A stretch of DNA of 64,000 nt from the NCBI RefSeq assembly GCF_037392515.1, contig NC_090292.1:47233747-47297746 (forward strand). The letters run 5' to 3'. The stretch is from Haliotis asinina. Its lineage: Eukaryota > Mollusca > Gastropoda > Lepetellida > Haliotidae. The notes under the pieces are model-generated. The model did no database searches. It worked only from the letters and a program-made list of their open reading frames with translations, and had not been told where the DNA came from. Position numbers and translations under genes: made by a program. Shown here piece after piece: positions 10,932-22,110 of this stretch (positions are counted from its first letter, which is position 1; every line of letters starts with the position of its first letter).

Positions 10932-12207
10932 TTGAAAGTTGTGTCAAACTCAAAATGGGGAGGGGATCAAGCTACTCTCCTGCACCTATACCGTTCACTT
11001 GTCCGTTCGAAGCTTGATTATGGCTCCATCATTTATGGTGGAGCCTGTAAAAGCAATCTAAAACTCCTTGATTCTATCCACCACCAAGGTCTGAGACTTT
11101 GTCTTGGGTCGTTCCGAACTTCTCCTATTGACAGTCTCTATGTCGAAGCCGATGAACCATCTCTTACACAGCGCCGTATCAAATTAGCTTTACAATATAT
11201 TACAAAACTATACTCTAACGAATCCAGCCCTGCTTTTAACTGCGTTTTCGATCCTCTTTATGAGCATTTATACAACAAAAAGCCTTCTCTTGTTCCGCCA
11301 CTTGGGCACAGAATTAAACCATTCATTTCTGCTGCCAGCATTGAGCTGGAGGGTCTAGCGCCTTCTCGTCTTCTTTCTTCTCCTCCTTGGCAATTAGTGA
11401 GGCCACAAGTTGACCTCACATTAACAAAGTTAAAAAAATCAGACACAAACGAATTACAATATAAACAAGAGTTTATGCAATTAAAAAATAATTATAGTAC
11501 ATACAAATCCTTATTTACAGATGGGTCCAAGGATGGTGGCACAGTTGCTTGTGCCACTGTCATTGGATCCAGAACAATATCTTATCGATTACCTGATAAC
11601 AGCTCCATTTTCACTGCAGAAGCAATATTAACGGCTCTTCAATATATCCAAAGACATCCTAATCATGTACAGTATATAATTTTTTCTCACTCTCTTTCTT
11701 GCCTTCAGGCTATTAAAAATTTGTCTTGTAAACATCCACTTTTAATTGACATAATTGAATTGTATAATGATCTTGCAACTGGCCAGTGCGACATCGTCTT
11801 TTGTTGGTTACCCAGCCATGTAGGTATTTCTGGGAATGCAATGGCCGATCTTGCTGCTAAAGCTGCACTCAACAAATCTGTGACACCACTTCTTATTCCA
11901 TACAGTGACTCTAAAGCCAGCATTAGAACTTACATTCGTGATCTGATGCAAAAGAAGTGGGACACCCAAGTGGGAATAAATAAATTGCATGCCATAAAAC
12001 CTTATATTGGTTACACTCACTTGGGCTGTCGGTCCAGATTTGAGGAGGTCATTTTGCGGCGATGTCGTATTGGCCATACGAGATATACTCATGAATACCT
12101 TTTGAAAGGTGAGGATTCTCCGTTCTGCATCCCTTGTGATGAAAGAATCACAGTCAAGCATATCTTGCTTGACTGTGTTGAGTATTCCATCACAAGGGAT
12201 CAGTTTT
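10932..12207 (+). pseudogene. LINE B ORF2, last part: linker, RNase H and zinc knuckle
   Basis: Downstream of the 4-bp deletion the reading is open to the end of the element. The RNase H shows LFTDGSKDGG, then FTAEAILTAL (two residues, NA, lost to a 6-bp in-frame deletion), then FSHSLSCLQ and HVGISGNAMADLAAK. In FSHSLSCLQ the usual catalytic Asp of YSDSLS is His, which should inactivate the domain. The C-terminal knuckle CIPCDERITVKHILLDC (CX2CX7HX4C) is present. Beyond 12207 the frame reads antisense 3' UTR of copy C for about 28 codons before a stop. Confidence 0.9.
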
Positions 12208-12432
12208 GCATCCCCTCAGTCGCTAGCAAGTTAGGCACATCTAGCCATGTATTTAAAAGGACACATATACTACTAAAAAGGCGAAGAGTTTGAATTTACT
12301 TTGAATGTTTGTGGACTTACGTACCCTCTCAGGAGGACAATAATTTTACAGTACTTTAACCTCCCTCGAGAATACAGCCACTAACAATCTTAGTTATCAA
12401 TTTAAACCTTCAATTATAAAATATTCATCTAT

Positions 12433-13697
12433 TTACAAGTATGATATCAAATCTAACTCTTTTAAAAATGCAAGAATTAAACGAGAACTAATGTTACTGA
12501 AAAGATCCTTCATAGTTCGGAATTTGAAATATTTATCCCTTGTGATGGAATATTCGATACAGTCAAGCAAGACATGCTTGACCGTGATGATTTCATCACA
12601 AGGGATGCAGAATGGAGGATCCTCACCTTTCAATAAGTATTCATGAGTATATCTCGTATGGCCAATACGACATCGCCGCATCATGACCTCTTCAAATCTG
12701 GACTGACAACCCAAGTAAGTATAACCAATATAAGGTTTTATTGCATGTAATTTATTAATGCCCACTTGGATGTCCCACTTCTTCTGCATCAGATCACGGA
12801 TATAAGATTTAATTGTAGCTTTATAATCAGAGAATGGAATAAGAAGTGGTGTCACAGATTTGTTGAGTGCTGCCTTGGCAGCAAGATCGGCCAGTGTATT
12901 CCCAGAAATGCCTACGTGGCTGGGTAACCAACAGAAGACGATGTCGTATTGGCCAGTAGCAAGATCATTATGCAATTCAATAATTTCTATTAAAAGTGGA
13001 TGTTTACAAGAAATACTTTTAATAGCTTGAAGGCAAGAAAGAGAGTCCGAATAGATTATATACTGTTTATGTTTGGGGTGTCTTTGAACATATTTAAGAG
13101 CCGTTAATATGGCGTTAGCTTCAGCTGTGAAAATAGAGCTGCAATCTGGTAATCTAAAAGATATTGTTCTGGATCCAATTACAGTGGCACAAGCTACTCG
13201 CCACCGTCCTTGGACCCATCGGTAAATATGGGTTTGTAATTGCTATATTTACTTTTTAATTGATTATATTCTTGTTTATATTGTAATTGATTAGTTTCTG
13301 ACTTCTTAAACTGTGTAAGAGTTAAATCAACTTGTGGCCGCACTAGTTGCCAAGGAAGAGAAGAAAACAAACGCGAAGGAGATATAGTCTCCAGCGCAAT
13401 GCCAGCACCAGGAAGGAATGGTTTAATCCTATGCCCAAGGGGTGGAATAAGAGAAGATTTCTTACTATATAAATCCTCATAGAGGGGATTAAAGACACAG
13501 TTAAAAGCAGGATTAGACTTGTTAGAAAAAAGTTTTGTAATATATTGTACAGATAATTTTATACGGCGTTGTGAAAGAGATGGTTCATCTGCCTCAACGT
13601 AAAGACTGTCCACGGGAGAGGTTCTAAAGGACCCGAGACACAGTCTAAGACCTTGGTGGTGGACAGAATCTAATAGTTTTAAGTTGCTTTTACAGGC
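12433..13697 (-). pseudogene. LINE C ORF2, last part: linker, RNase H and zinc knuckle (frameshifted)
   Basis: At least two open segments in different frames are colinear with RNase H and flanks of other copies. 13194-13613 carries MDSLYVEADEPSLSQRRIKL through PIFTDGSKDGG. 12433-12975 carries HNDLATGQYDIVFCWLPSH, HVGISGNTLADLAAK and the knuckle CIPCDEIITVKHVLLDC. The frame breaks just after DGSKDGG, where bases differ from copy B at about 13194. The intervening 12976-13193 still encodes the TAEANAI and YSDSLSCLQAIK motifs. Inactive. Confidence 0.88.
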
Positions 13698-16102
13698 TCA
13701 CCCATATACGATGGACCCATGATCAAGCTTTGAGCGGACCAGTGATCTATATAGGTGAAGCAGAGTAGCTTGATCACCTCCCCATTTTGAATTGGAAACA
13801 ACTTTTAGTAAATCCAGAGCCTTCAAGCATTTATTTTTTAGATATTTAATGTGTGGAAGAAAGGTTAAATGGGAGTCGAAAATTATACCCAAGAACTTGG
13901 CCTCCTTGACCACTTTGATGGGAGTGCCATTTAGAAACAGTTCTGGGTCCTTATGTGGCTTATATTTTCTACAGAAGTGTAGACAATTAGTTTTTGACTG
14001 AGAAAATTTAAATCCATTTTCAAGACACCATTTATTTATTTTGTTTAAACACAACTGTAGTTGCCGTTCAATAGTATGCATATTTTTACCGCGACAAGAA
14101 ATATTAAAATCATCCACGAAAAGCGACCCATCAATTGAATCATTTAAAACCTTGGACAAACTGTTAATCTTAATGCTAAACAGTGTGACAGACAAAATAC
14201 TGCCTTGTGGAACACCCTGATCCTGATTGTAATGATCAGACAGGGTTGAACCCACTCGGACCTGAAATTGTCGGTCATTTAAAAAGTTGGATATAAATTG
14301 AGGTAAACGACCTCGTAATCCAAGGTCATGTAAATCTTTTAAAATTCCATGTTTCCATGTTGTGTCATACGCTTTTTCTAAATCGAAAAAGATTGACACT
14401 GCATGTTGTTTATTAATTATGGCATTTTTCACAAAAGATTCTAAACGCACTAAATGATCGATGGTACTTCTGTTTTTACGGAAACCGCATTGTATATCTG
14501 TTATTATGTTATTTGTTTCCAAGTACCAAACAAGTCGATTATTTATCATGCGTTCCATGGTCTTGCAAACACAGCTAGTTAGTGAAATGGGCCTATAATT
14601 AGAAGGATTAGTGTGATCACGTCCAGGTTTAGGAATAAGAACAATAATAGAATCACGCCACGACGAAGGGAATTTTCCACTTGTCCAAATGTTATCAAAA
14701 ATATATAACAGTGTCTCCAAACATGAGTCTGGCAAGTGTTTCAGGAGTTGATAATGTATACCATCAGCTCCAGAAGCAGCATCGTGAGCCTGATCAAGAG
14801 CAGTGTGAAGTTCACGTATCGAAAAAGTTTCATTGTAGTCTTCTCCATTATCTAAAGTGAAATTAATAGGTGTCTTTTCCTGCTGTTTTTGATATTTTTG
14901 GAATTCAGGTACATAATTAGATGAAGAAGAGTGTTTGGCCAACGTCTCACCAGGTTTATTTGCAATATCTGGTTTACTAGTCAATAATTGGTTCCCATCT
15001 TTCAGATGATGGATACTAGATTTTGATCCCTTACCCTTGATTTTCTGGATCATATTCCACACCTTTGATATCGGCGTGCGCGAATTAATTTTTGAGACAT
15101 AGTTCTGCCAAGAGTGGCGTTTACTTTGCTTGAACGTACGCCGAGCTTTGGCGTTCAAAATTTTAAATTTATCTAAATTGTGGACCATAGGATGGCGACG
15201 AAAGTAATGTTCGGCTTTCTTCCGTGCCTTCCTAGCCTGTTTGCAATCATCTGTAAACCATGGTTTTCGGACATGAGGAACTGGAGAGGACTTTGGGATA
15301 CATTCATCAGCAATTTTATTTAATTTATCTGAAAAGCATTTTATGGCATCAGGAATATCATTAAAAAGTTCAGGTTTGAGTTTGTCAGTGCAGAGAACTT
15401 CATATAATGGCCAGTTGGCCTTTTTAAAATTCCATCTTGATGATGGAGGAACATCGGATGGCGTCACAGGCTTTAGTATTGTCGGGAAATGGTCACTTCC
15501 ACAGAGGTCATCATTGACAGACCATTCAAATTCACTCAATAGGTTAGAATCAGTAATAGATAAATCAAGAGATGAATATGTTCCTGTGACAGGGTGTAAA
15601 TACGTATTTGAACCATCATTATAAATGCATAGATCATTATTTGTAATGAAATCCTCCAGTAATTTACCTTTCGTGTTGGTATTACTACTGCCCCAGAGAG
15701 GATTGTGCCCATTTAAATCACCCTTGATTATACAGGGTTTAGGGAGTCCATCATACAGAGCCTGAAGATCAGCTTGCTGAACAGATGATGAAGGGGAAAT
15801 GTACAAAGAGCAAAGGGTGACTGCAACATGCAAAGTAAGCCTTACTGCAACAGCCTGGAGATTTGTTTTAAGTAGAACAGGGCTGTGAATTACATCATTC
15901 CGAACGAGGATTAAAGATCCTCCAATGGCTTTATCACCCGGAGGAGAAAAACAATGATATGCACTATATTGACGTACTTCAAAGTGATCTGTCTGCTTGA
16001 GATATGTCTCTTGTAAGCAGAATGCTGATGGTGTAAAATCTTGAACTAAAAGATGTAAATCATTCAAATTTGTCCTGAGTCCTCTGCAGTTCCACTGTAC
16101 TA
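13698..16102 (-). pseudogene. LINE C ORF2, first part: endonuclease and reverse transcriptase
   Basis: About 790 codons are open. The endonuclease has CLQETYLKQ, KGDLNGHNPLWGSSNTN and SDHFPTI. The RT has PKPGRDHTNPSNYRPISL, FRKNRSTIDHL, FFDLEKAYDTTWKHG, GVPQGSIL and SLFVDDFN. Reading extends upstream of the first Met to VVQWNCRGLR. The ATG that begins ORF2 in B and E (ATGCAGTGG) is GTACAGTGG here, so no start codon precedes the WNCRG motif. The frame stops right after LDHGSIVYG (13698) because of a local base rearrangement relative to TATGGTGGAGCC. Confidence 0.9.
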
Positions 16103-16114
16103 CGGGTGACGAAG

Positions 16115-17411
16115 TTATCTCTTCGGGCTATTAACAGGAGAACGACCCCTCGCTCTTCTCGAGGGTGACAAGCTATGTGTCCGCAAATGGCTGCTTTCAG
16201 ACACATCCATGTCCTCGAGTGATCCAAACTTATTGAACAGTTGGACCTGATTATTTGACCCTTTTGGGGCTCTTCCACTAGGGTTCGGTTTTGCAGATTC
16301 AGCTTTAGATTTCGATTTAGTTTTTGTAATTTGTTTCACATTTTTTGGCAGATTTGGACAATTGAGTTGAGTGTGATAATGACTGTACCTGAGTTAAAGA
16401 TGAATCCTTATCACAAGACGCCTGAGACTGAATGATTGTTTGACTTGAAGGAATGGTTTGTGAACAAGAGCTTTGTTGAGAAGGCCTCGCTTGAACTGCT
16501 GTAGATATCAAAGTAGGTGCAGACGTCTTTGTCCATGTGTAATCAGTCTGGCAAGCAATTGTTTGAAAAGATGTATGGTTTGTCTTTGGGTCTGAAAGTC
16601 GTGTAGACACAGTGGTGGCATACGTAGATCCTGGCTGTTCTTGAGCTAGAACAATCTTCCGTGCTTCCAGAAAACTTACATTACGGTCATGCTTTATTCG
16701 AGAGATTCGTGATTGAAGTTTCCATGTAGGACATTCATTTGTACATGACTTGCCATCCTCGCATGTTCCACCACATCGATGACAAGCGGCTGGATTACGA
16801 CATGACTTAGATCCGTGGCCAAACTTCTGACAGCTGTAACATCTCAGAGGATTCGGAATGAAAGCATCTACCCTTAAGTTACAGTATCCAGCCTTAAGTG
16901 ATTCAGGACGAGCCGGAAGACCAAATGTAAACAAATATGTGTTTGTCTTGACCGTTTCATTTTCTTTCTTCATTGTAAAACGTTTCACGTCAATAACATT
17001 TTGTGATTTTAGTTCTGAGACAATTTCAGCTTCAGTCATGTCCGAGAGACACCGTATTGCATCCCGAACAATCCCCTTGCTGCTGTTCAAAGTCCTGTGA
17101 GGAGAAACTTGGACAGGAACATTCGCTAAAGATTTGGTGGAAAGGAGAATCTGTGACTGAATGTGTTTCCTGCACTCAATCAAAAGACAGCCAGAACGTA
17201 ACATTTTAACTTCTTTAACTTCCCCAGCTAAACCTTCGATACCCTTTGCAATGGCAAATGGATTGAGCTTTAGAGGATTGCCATCAGTGGAAGACATGAC
17301 TAGAAATCTAGACCAGTGATCAGAGTTCATTTTGTGTGTTGAAGGATCGTCATCTTCGGAAGAGAGTGAATCTTCTGGTTCATGAGTACGTTTTTTGTAA
17401 GGGGGTGCCAT
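16115..17411 (-). pseudogene. LINE C ORF1: gag-like zinc-knuckle protein, C-terminus frameshifted
   Basis: The start is ATG at 17411 (MAPPYKKRTHEPED). The first 364 codons contain the conserved region (WSRFLVMSSTDGNPLKLNPFAIAKGIEGL, GIVRDAIRCLSDMTEAEI) and knuckles CYSCQKFGHGSKSC and CHRCGGTCEDGKSC. The third knuckle (CTNECPTW) is reduced. A Ser/Thr/Gln-rich tail follows. The frame breaks near 16330. The rest (SKAESAKPNPSGRAPKGSNN ... RARGRSPVNSPKR) is open in another frame to a TAA at 16115, just before the ORF2 reading begins. Confidence 0.88.
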
Positions 17412-17953
17412 GGTAATAGTAGTTATGTTTCATCCATCTGGCTCCCCACCCACCACGGAGTGTCAACAAGGACGATGCCTTACATCTGTGGATCTCCAAC
17501 AGATGGCACCAAGGATACCAGGTGGATATACTCAAGTAGAAACATATCTAAAAAAGATATATCCTACTAGATTGGCCCATGAGCCACCGCCTTCTGGCAT
17601 AGGACTCTAGGCAATGTAATTCTATGACACGATAGAACATACAAAGTCAAAATGGTCAAAATTGTTCTAACCCTTTTCCAGTTATCGTAAATAATATCCA
17701 TGCACAGGGCACGGCGTGACCAGCCGATTGATAGAATCGGGCCGATTCTACCACCCGTCTAGGTGAAGTAAGGGCCGAAGTGGTGTGTTGGGCAACAGGA
17801 ACACGGTTCAGGCTCCTACTGCCCTCAACCACCAGACTACCGTCCTCCACCGACACGGGACGCAACCCACGGCAAACAAGTTGCCCAATTTGGTCGCTCC
17901 TTGCGACCAGCAATGGGGTGCTATGGACCTATTTGACCCGGGTCCACACGGGG
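17412..17953 (-). mobile_element. 5' UTR of LINE copy C
   Basis: Colinear with the 5' UTRs of B and E. It contains the TGGTCGC...GCGACCA hairpin (17891-17909), the GGCTGGTCACGCC block and the CCAGAAGGCGGTGGCTCATG block, followed by an unalignable stretch before the ORF1 ATG. The 5' boundary at about 17953 is placed by matching the CCCGTGTGG start of copy E. Confidence 0.75.
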
Positions 17954-18015
17954 GTTCGAACGGCTCTTTGCGTTACCCAGCACCCACCACGAGGAGGTGG
18001 CCGTTCACGGGTGCC
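17954..18015. other. 62-bp spacer between LINE C and LINE D
   Basis: It fits neither flanking element. It contains GAACGGC ... GCCGTTC and an inner CCACC ... GGTGG, so it could fold into a nested hairpin. It may be a non-templated or extended 5' leader of C, or filler DNA. Confidence 0.4.
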
Positions 18016-18016
18016 A

Positions 18017-19290
18017 GCTTGATCAAGAACAGTATGGAGTTCATGAATAGAAAACGTTTCATTATAATCTTCCCCGTTATCAGAATTGAAATTAATAGTT
18101 TTCTTTTCTTGATATTTTTGATATAGCTGAAATTTAGGTATATAATTAGAAGAGGAAGAATGTTTAGCGAGAGTTTCGCCCAGTTTATTCGCAATATCTG
18201 ATTTATCTGTGAGTAACGTGACCTCCATGTCTAAGATGATGGACACTAGATTTAGTACCTTTACCTTTAATTTTCTGGATCATGTTCCATACCTTGGACA
18301 TGGGTGTCTGAGAATTTATTTTAGATACATAATTTTGCCAAGATTGGCGTTTGTTCTGCTTTAGCATTTAAAATTTGAAATTCATTTAAATTATGCACCA
18401 TAGGAAGGCAACGGAAATAATGTTTTGCTTTTTTCCTTGCCTTCCTAGCTTGTTTGCAGTCATCGCTGAACCATGGTTTTCTTATATAAGGAACTACAGA
18501 GGACTGTGGTATACACTCATCAGCTATGGAATTCAGTTCCTCACAAAAACATTGAATAGCATCAGAAACGTCAATAAAACGTTCGGGTTTAAGATTTTCA
18601 GCACACAGTGTTTCATATAAAGCCCAGTTAACCTTTTTTCAAATTCCGCCTTGTTGATGGAGGAACGTCACATGGAGTTACAGCTTTTGGTATAGTAGGA
18701 AAATGGTCACTTGCACTGAGATCATCGTGGACTGACCATTCGAATTCATTGAGTAGTTCTGTACCAGGGTGTAAATATGTGTTGGAACCATTATTATAAA
18801 TACAAAAATCATTGTCAGAACAAAAGTCCTCCAACAATTTACTTTTAGTGTTTGTAGTTACACTACCCCAGAGTGGGTTGTGGCCATTTAAATCTCCCAT
18901 TATAATACAGGGCTTCAGGAGTTGGTCATATAGAGCTTGAAGATCAGTTTTGGCAAACGTCGAAGACGGCGAAGTATAGAGAGAGCATAGCGTAAGCGAT
19001 ACATGTAAAGTAATTCTCACAGCAACAGCCTGCACTTCAGTAATAAGTGAAACAGGGCTTTGAATAACGTTTTGTCTGACTTGAATAGATGATCCAGCAG
19101 TGGCCCTATCACCCCGAGGTGGCAAACAATGAGATGCATTAAAATGACGAAGGTCAAATGTATCTGTTTGTTTTTAATATGTCTCTTGGAGACATATCAC
19201 TGAAAGTGTAAAATCTTGAACTAATGGCTGTAATTCATGTAAATTAGACCTCAATCCTCTGCAATTCCACTGTTCAATATTATTGGAATG
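18017..19290 (-). pseudogene. LINE D ORF2 fragment: endonuclease and linker
   Basis: 18628-19125 is open and carries PPRGDRATAGSS, LTLCSLYTSPSS, CIIMGDLNGHNPLWGS and SDHFPTI, matching the APE endonuclease core. Upstream, CLQET is still visible in another frame at about 19175. Downstream, 17973-18246 encodes the linker (SDIANKLGETLAKHSSSSNY, NGEDYNETFSIHELHT). An internal deletion removes residues after the YLHPGT motif. Confidence 0.82.
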
Positions 19291-19309
19291 AACTATCTTT
19301 AGGGGGGAT

Positions 19310-20446
19310 TTATTGGGAATCTACCCCGCACTCTTTTGGAGGGCGGCAAACAATGTGCCCTGGGTCTTCAAAAGACCCATATTTGTTGAACAATTTAATT
19401 CTATTTTGTGACCCTTTAAGAGCTCTGCCACTTTGATGTTTTGAAGCATCAGGCTTAGGTTTAGGTTTACTTTTCACCGTTTGTTGACTATCAGCTGTCG
19501 ATTGAGACTTTGAGTGTGACTGAGATGATGATGATTTGTGATCAGAAGAAGACTTTGATGTATCAGGAAGTGGTTCCTCAATCTGGGCTGATATAGCTGG
19601 GTATAGAAGTCGTGGAGAGTCGCAACTGAGCCAAGTCAAGGTAGTTTGGCAGTCTGTGGTTGATGTTGTTTTTGCTACTGTAGCATAACTTTCTGGAAGA
19701 TCAGATCTCTTTACCAGTTTCTTTGCTTTAGAAAATGAAATATTTTGAGTGAACTTTGTTCTGTTTATCTCCATTTGCTCTTTCCAGATAGGATACCGTC
19801 TAGAAAATGAGGAATGATCGCCTGAGCAGTTGGTGTCTTGTTTAAAATCACTGTCACAATCTTCAGGTGTGTGTGTTTCCTCAAATACACGTAGAAGCAT
19901 TTACACCATGTCCATATTTCTGACATTTAAAAGACCTGAGCGAGTTCGGGATATAGGTGTCAACTTGAATGTTACAGTAGCCTGCCTTCACCGATTTGGA
20001 GAGGAAAAAGTAAATAGATACGTATTAGCATTGATCGTTTCATTGTTTTCCCGTGTTGAATAGCGCTTGACATAGAGCACACCTTGATCCTTCATTTCTG
20101 ATACTATATCAAGGTCCGACATATCATCAAACAATCGATCTCGATCTCTAAGGATACCTTTATTGGTGTTCAAGGTTTCGTGAGCAGAGACCGTGACCGG
20201 AATGCCCACGAAAGATTTGATGTTCATCAGGTTGGTTGATTGTTGTCTTTTCCCGCATTCAACTAACAGCGCACCCGAACGTAAGCGTCTGATGTTTACA
20301 CATCCCCCAGGAATACCTTGAATACCTTTGGATACAGCAAAGGGATTCAACTTTAACGGTGTCTTGTCAGGAGTCTCAATCACGATGAAACGCGGTGAAT
20401 ACGCAATCGATGCAGATGGTATATGGTCAGTATCAACAGTGTCAAT
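19310..20446 (-). pseudogene. LINE D ORF1 fragment: gag-like protein
   Basis: The first part (19988-20383) has IETPDKTPLKLNPFAVSKGIQGI, ECGKRQQSTNL and KGILRDRDRLFDDMSDLDIVSE. The zinc-knuckle region (about 19870-19960) reads CQKYGHG and then a stop, so it is degraded. 19310-19900 carries the Ser/Lys-rich tail, ending GRALKGSQNRIKLFNKYGSFEDPG. The start codon region is missing; the copy begins inside ORF1. Confidence 0.82.
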
Positions 20447-20459
20447 TCACTGATATCGA

Positions 20460-20783
20460 ATGATGAAATCAAATGCAATTTCACAATATGGCTCTGATGT
20501 AACAGATTATTTTGTCTGTCTATTGGGACTATGTCAAGAGTGCATTGTAATTTCGATTTTCTTCTCATTTTTCATGAACAAAGTTTATTACGATGTTATG
20601 CAAAATGGCAAACATGGTGTACAGTTGTTTCCAGATATGATAGAACTGTTTATGCTTCTTTTTGCAGACGATGTTTTCTTGATATCTGAAACTATTAATG
20701 GTTTGCAAAATCAGCTAAATATTCCTGATATATCTGGGAACAATCATTTGGCATACGATGAATTGAAAATGTTGTGTCCATGA
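20460..20783 (+). pseudogene. Reverse transcriptase fragment of a second, unrelated LINE
   Basis: A 108-codon stretch without recognisable ends reads ...CLLGLCQECIV-S/I-FFSFFMNKVYYD, then GVQLFPD, then LLFADDVFLISETINGLQNQLN. FADD with a preceding GVQL and following GLQ.QLN is the RT palm signature of non-LTR elements. It is not the FVDD family of copies A-L. The match stops shortly after the catalytic motif, and what follows to 20990 does not continue the domain. Fragmentary relic; I cannot give its clade with confidence. Confidence 0.75.
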
Positions 20784-21540
20784 CTTGTTTCGATGTGCAA
20801 AGAAAGCTACGATTTCAGTTTTATCTGTCTCCCTGGAATGTGGAATTTTTACTCCAAAGATATTTTCCAAACTATTTGATGCCCAGGTACAACTTATTGA
20901 ACTTTTCAATATGTAGACGACAACCCGTTTCCCTCTTATCTCAAATTCGAATGTTCTGGAGGGCGTTCCATATATGCAGATTGGGGTCATTTGTCAGGTC
21001 GTGGCACATCTAGTACTTGTCAAGCAGTAAATACTGGCTTAAGATTCTGATAATGCCTGAAAGTCGTCTACGAAAAATATCGTAGAATATGATGGTTCAT
21101 CTAGACACGTCTGCATCTTGTGAATGGGACCTAGCCACACACATGACTGTAAGCATGATATGTAGGTGCGAGTATGTATTAAATGACCTACAGTATTGAT
21201 TTAATTCTCGTAGGCATTTAAGATGTCGGCTCAAAATGGAGAGTTGTATTATCTAACAAGTAAGAGTACAGTTGTTGGTACTGTAAACATGTTTGATTTA
21301 AATAGGCCCATATATTTGGCAAGATCTCAATCTCTTCATTGTGTGCACCAAAGGAACATTATGGATATATGTTTACGTCATAAAAATGTAGTAAATGAGA
21401 GAGTGCCACTATCACTCTCATCGTACTCCTTTAGTAGGTTGAAATTGCAATTACAGATTTCTTGTAATTTGTAAAAAAAACCGGAAAAGGCCCATACATA
21501 CTGTTTCCGAGATTTTACAGCGAATCAAGAACAAATAATT
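20784..21540. other. Stretch without a recognisable gene
   Basis: Between the RT fragment and the endonuclease fragment there is AT-rich sequence. An 83-codon open stretch at 21223-21474 (plus) starts ATGTCGGCTCAAAATGG but shows no motif I recognise. It may be upstream sequence of the relic that follows. Confidence 0.4.
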
Positions 21541-22110
21541 AAGCAGCAATGGGCTACAAGAAGTGTTATATTCCTTCCTTTAAAAGTAATGCAAGAGGCA
21601 CATCCATCTTATTTAATAACAATTTTGACTTTAAAGTTGTCACTACAGATAAAGAGGAAGGCAATCATGTGGCATTAGATGTTCTCGTAATTGAAAATAT
21701 TTACAGGGTACTACATTTATACGGAGCAAACCCTGATATAAAACAGATTTCATAAAAAAATTCAAGAACTTAGTTGAACATACTGAGGGAGAACGAATTA
21801 TTATGTGTGGTGATTGGAATATTGTTATTGATCCAGAGAAAGATGCATGCTTCTATAAAGTTATAAACATAATCCTAATGCTAGAAAAAATTTGTGAGAG
21901 ATAATAGATGCTTTGGACCTTACAGACTCATGGCGAGAGGTAAACCCTCTTGAAACAAGCCCGTTTGGACTATTTTGTAGTTTCACAATATTCTGCAAGA
22001 ATTACTCATACGGACAGAATTCCGTATAAGTTAAGTATAAATTCTGACCATTCCATAATCTTATTATCTGATGTCAGAGAGGACAAATATTTTGGAAATT
22101 AAGTAATTCT
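21540..22110 (+). pseudogene. APE endonuclease fragment of an L1/Tx1-like LINE
   Basis: Pieces in shifting frames read GYKKCYIPSFKSNARGTSIL, then GERIIMCGDWNIVIDPEKD (the GD-N endonuclease motif), ALDLTDSWREVNPLE, LDYFV and NSDHSIILLSD (the SDH motif). Order and spacing match the C-terminal half of an L1/Tx1-type apurinic endonuclease. At least three frame breaks are present, and a deletion after NPLET brings LDYFV close. Distinct from the I-like family that fills the rest of the window. Confidence 0.78.

Larger units (their letters stand above)
6819..12207 (+). mobile_element. LINE copy B, near full-length I-like non-LTR retrotransposon
   Basis: The copy has a 5' UTR (6819 to about 7389), ORF1 (7390-8469) and ORF2 (8623 onward, broken). 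Relative to E it lacks the first 41 bp of the 5' UTR. It also ends abruptly after the C-terminal zinc-knuckle region, with no 3' UTR or (TCAC)n tail. At 12207 it is joined tail-to-tail to the minus-strand 3' UTR of copy C. It is nearly identical to E (minus, 28828 down to about 23425). Damage relative to E: CAA to TAA stop at 10474, a 4-bp deletion at about 10857, a 6-bp deletion in the RNase H, and one extra A in an A-run at about 8461. Confidence 0.93.
12208..17953 (-). mobile_element. LINE copy C, near full-length I-like element
   Basis: Read on the minus strand, the 5' UTR runs from about 17953, ORF1 from 17411, then ORF2 from about 16100, and the 3' UTR ends abruptly at 12208. The final ~270 bp (TGTCCTTC block, hairpin, tail) is missing and the end abuts copy B. 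It is clearly more diverged from B/E than those two are from each other. It has several frameshifts and shares the CDEIITVKHVLLDC variant with copy L, so it belongs to another subfamily. Confidence 0.9.
18016..20446 (-). mobile_element. LINE copy D, fragment truncated at both ends
   Basis: The minus strand runs from inside ORF1 (VDTDH motif at about 20445) through the endonuclease to the linker before the RT (IHELHTVLDQA, about 18017). It then meets the 5' end of copy C with a 62-bp spacer. RT, RNase H and 3' UTR are missing. It resembles copy F and the 5' fragment at 50664-51365 more than B/E. One explanation is that C inserted into D and the other half of D was later lost. Many stops and frameshifts. 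Confidence 0.85.

Noticed and set aside
21223..21474. ORF1 of the L1/Tx1-like relic
   Set aside because: The position would fit, but the 83-residue translation has no coiled coil, RRM or zinc-knuckle motif to support it.
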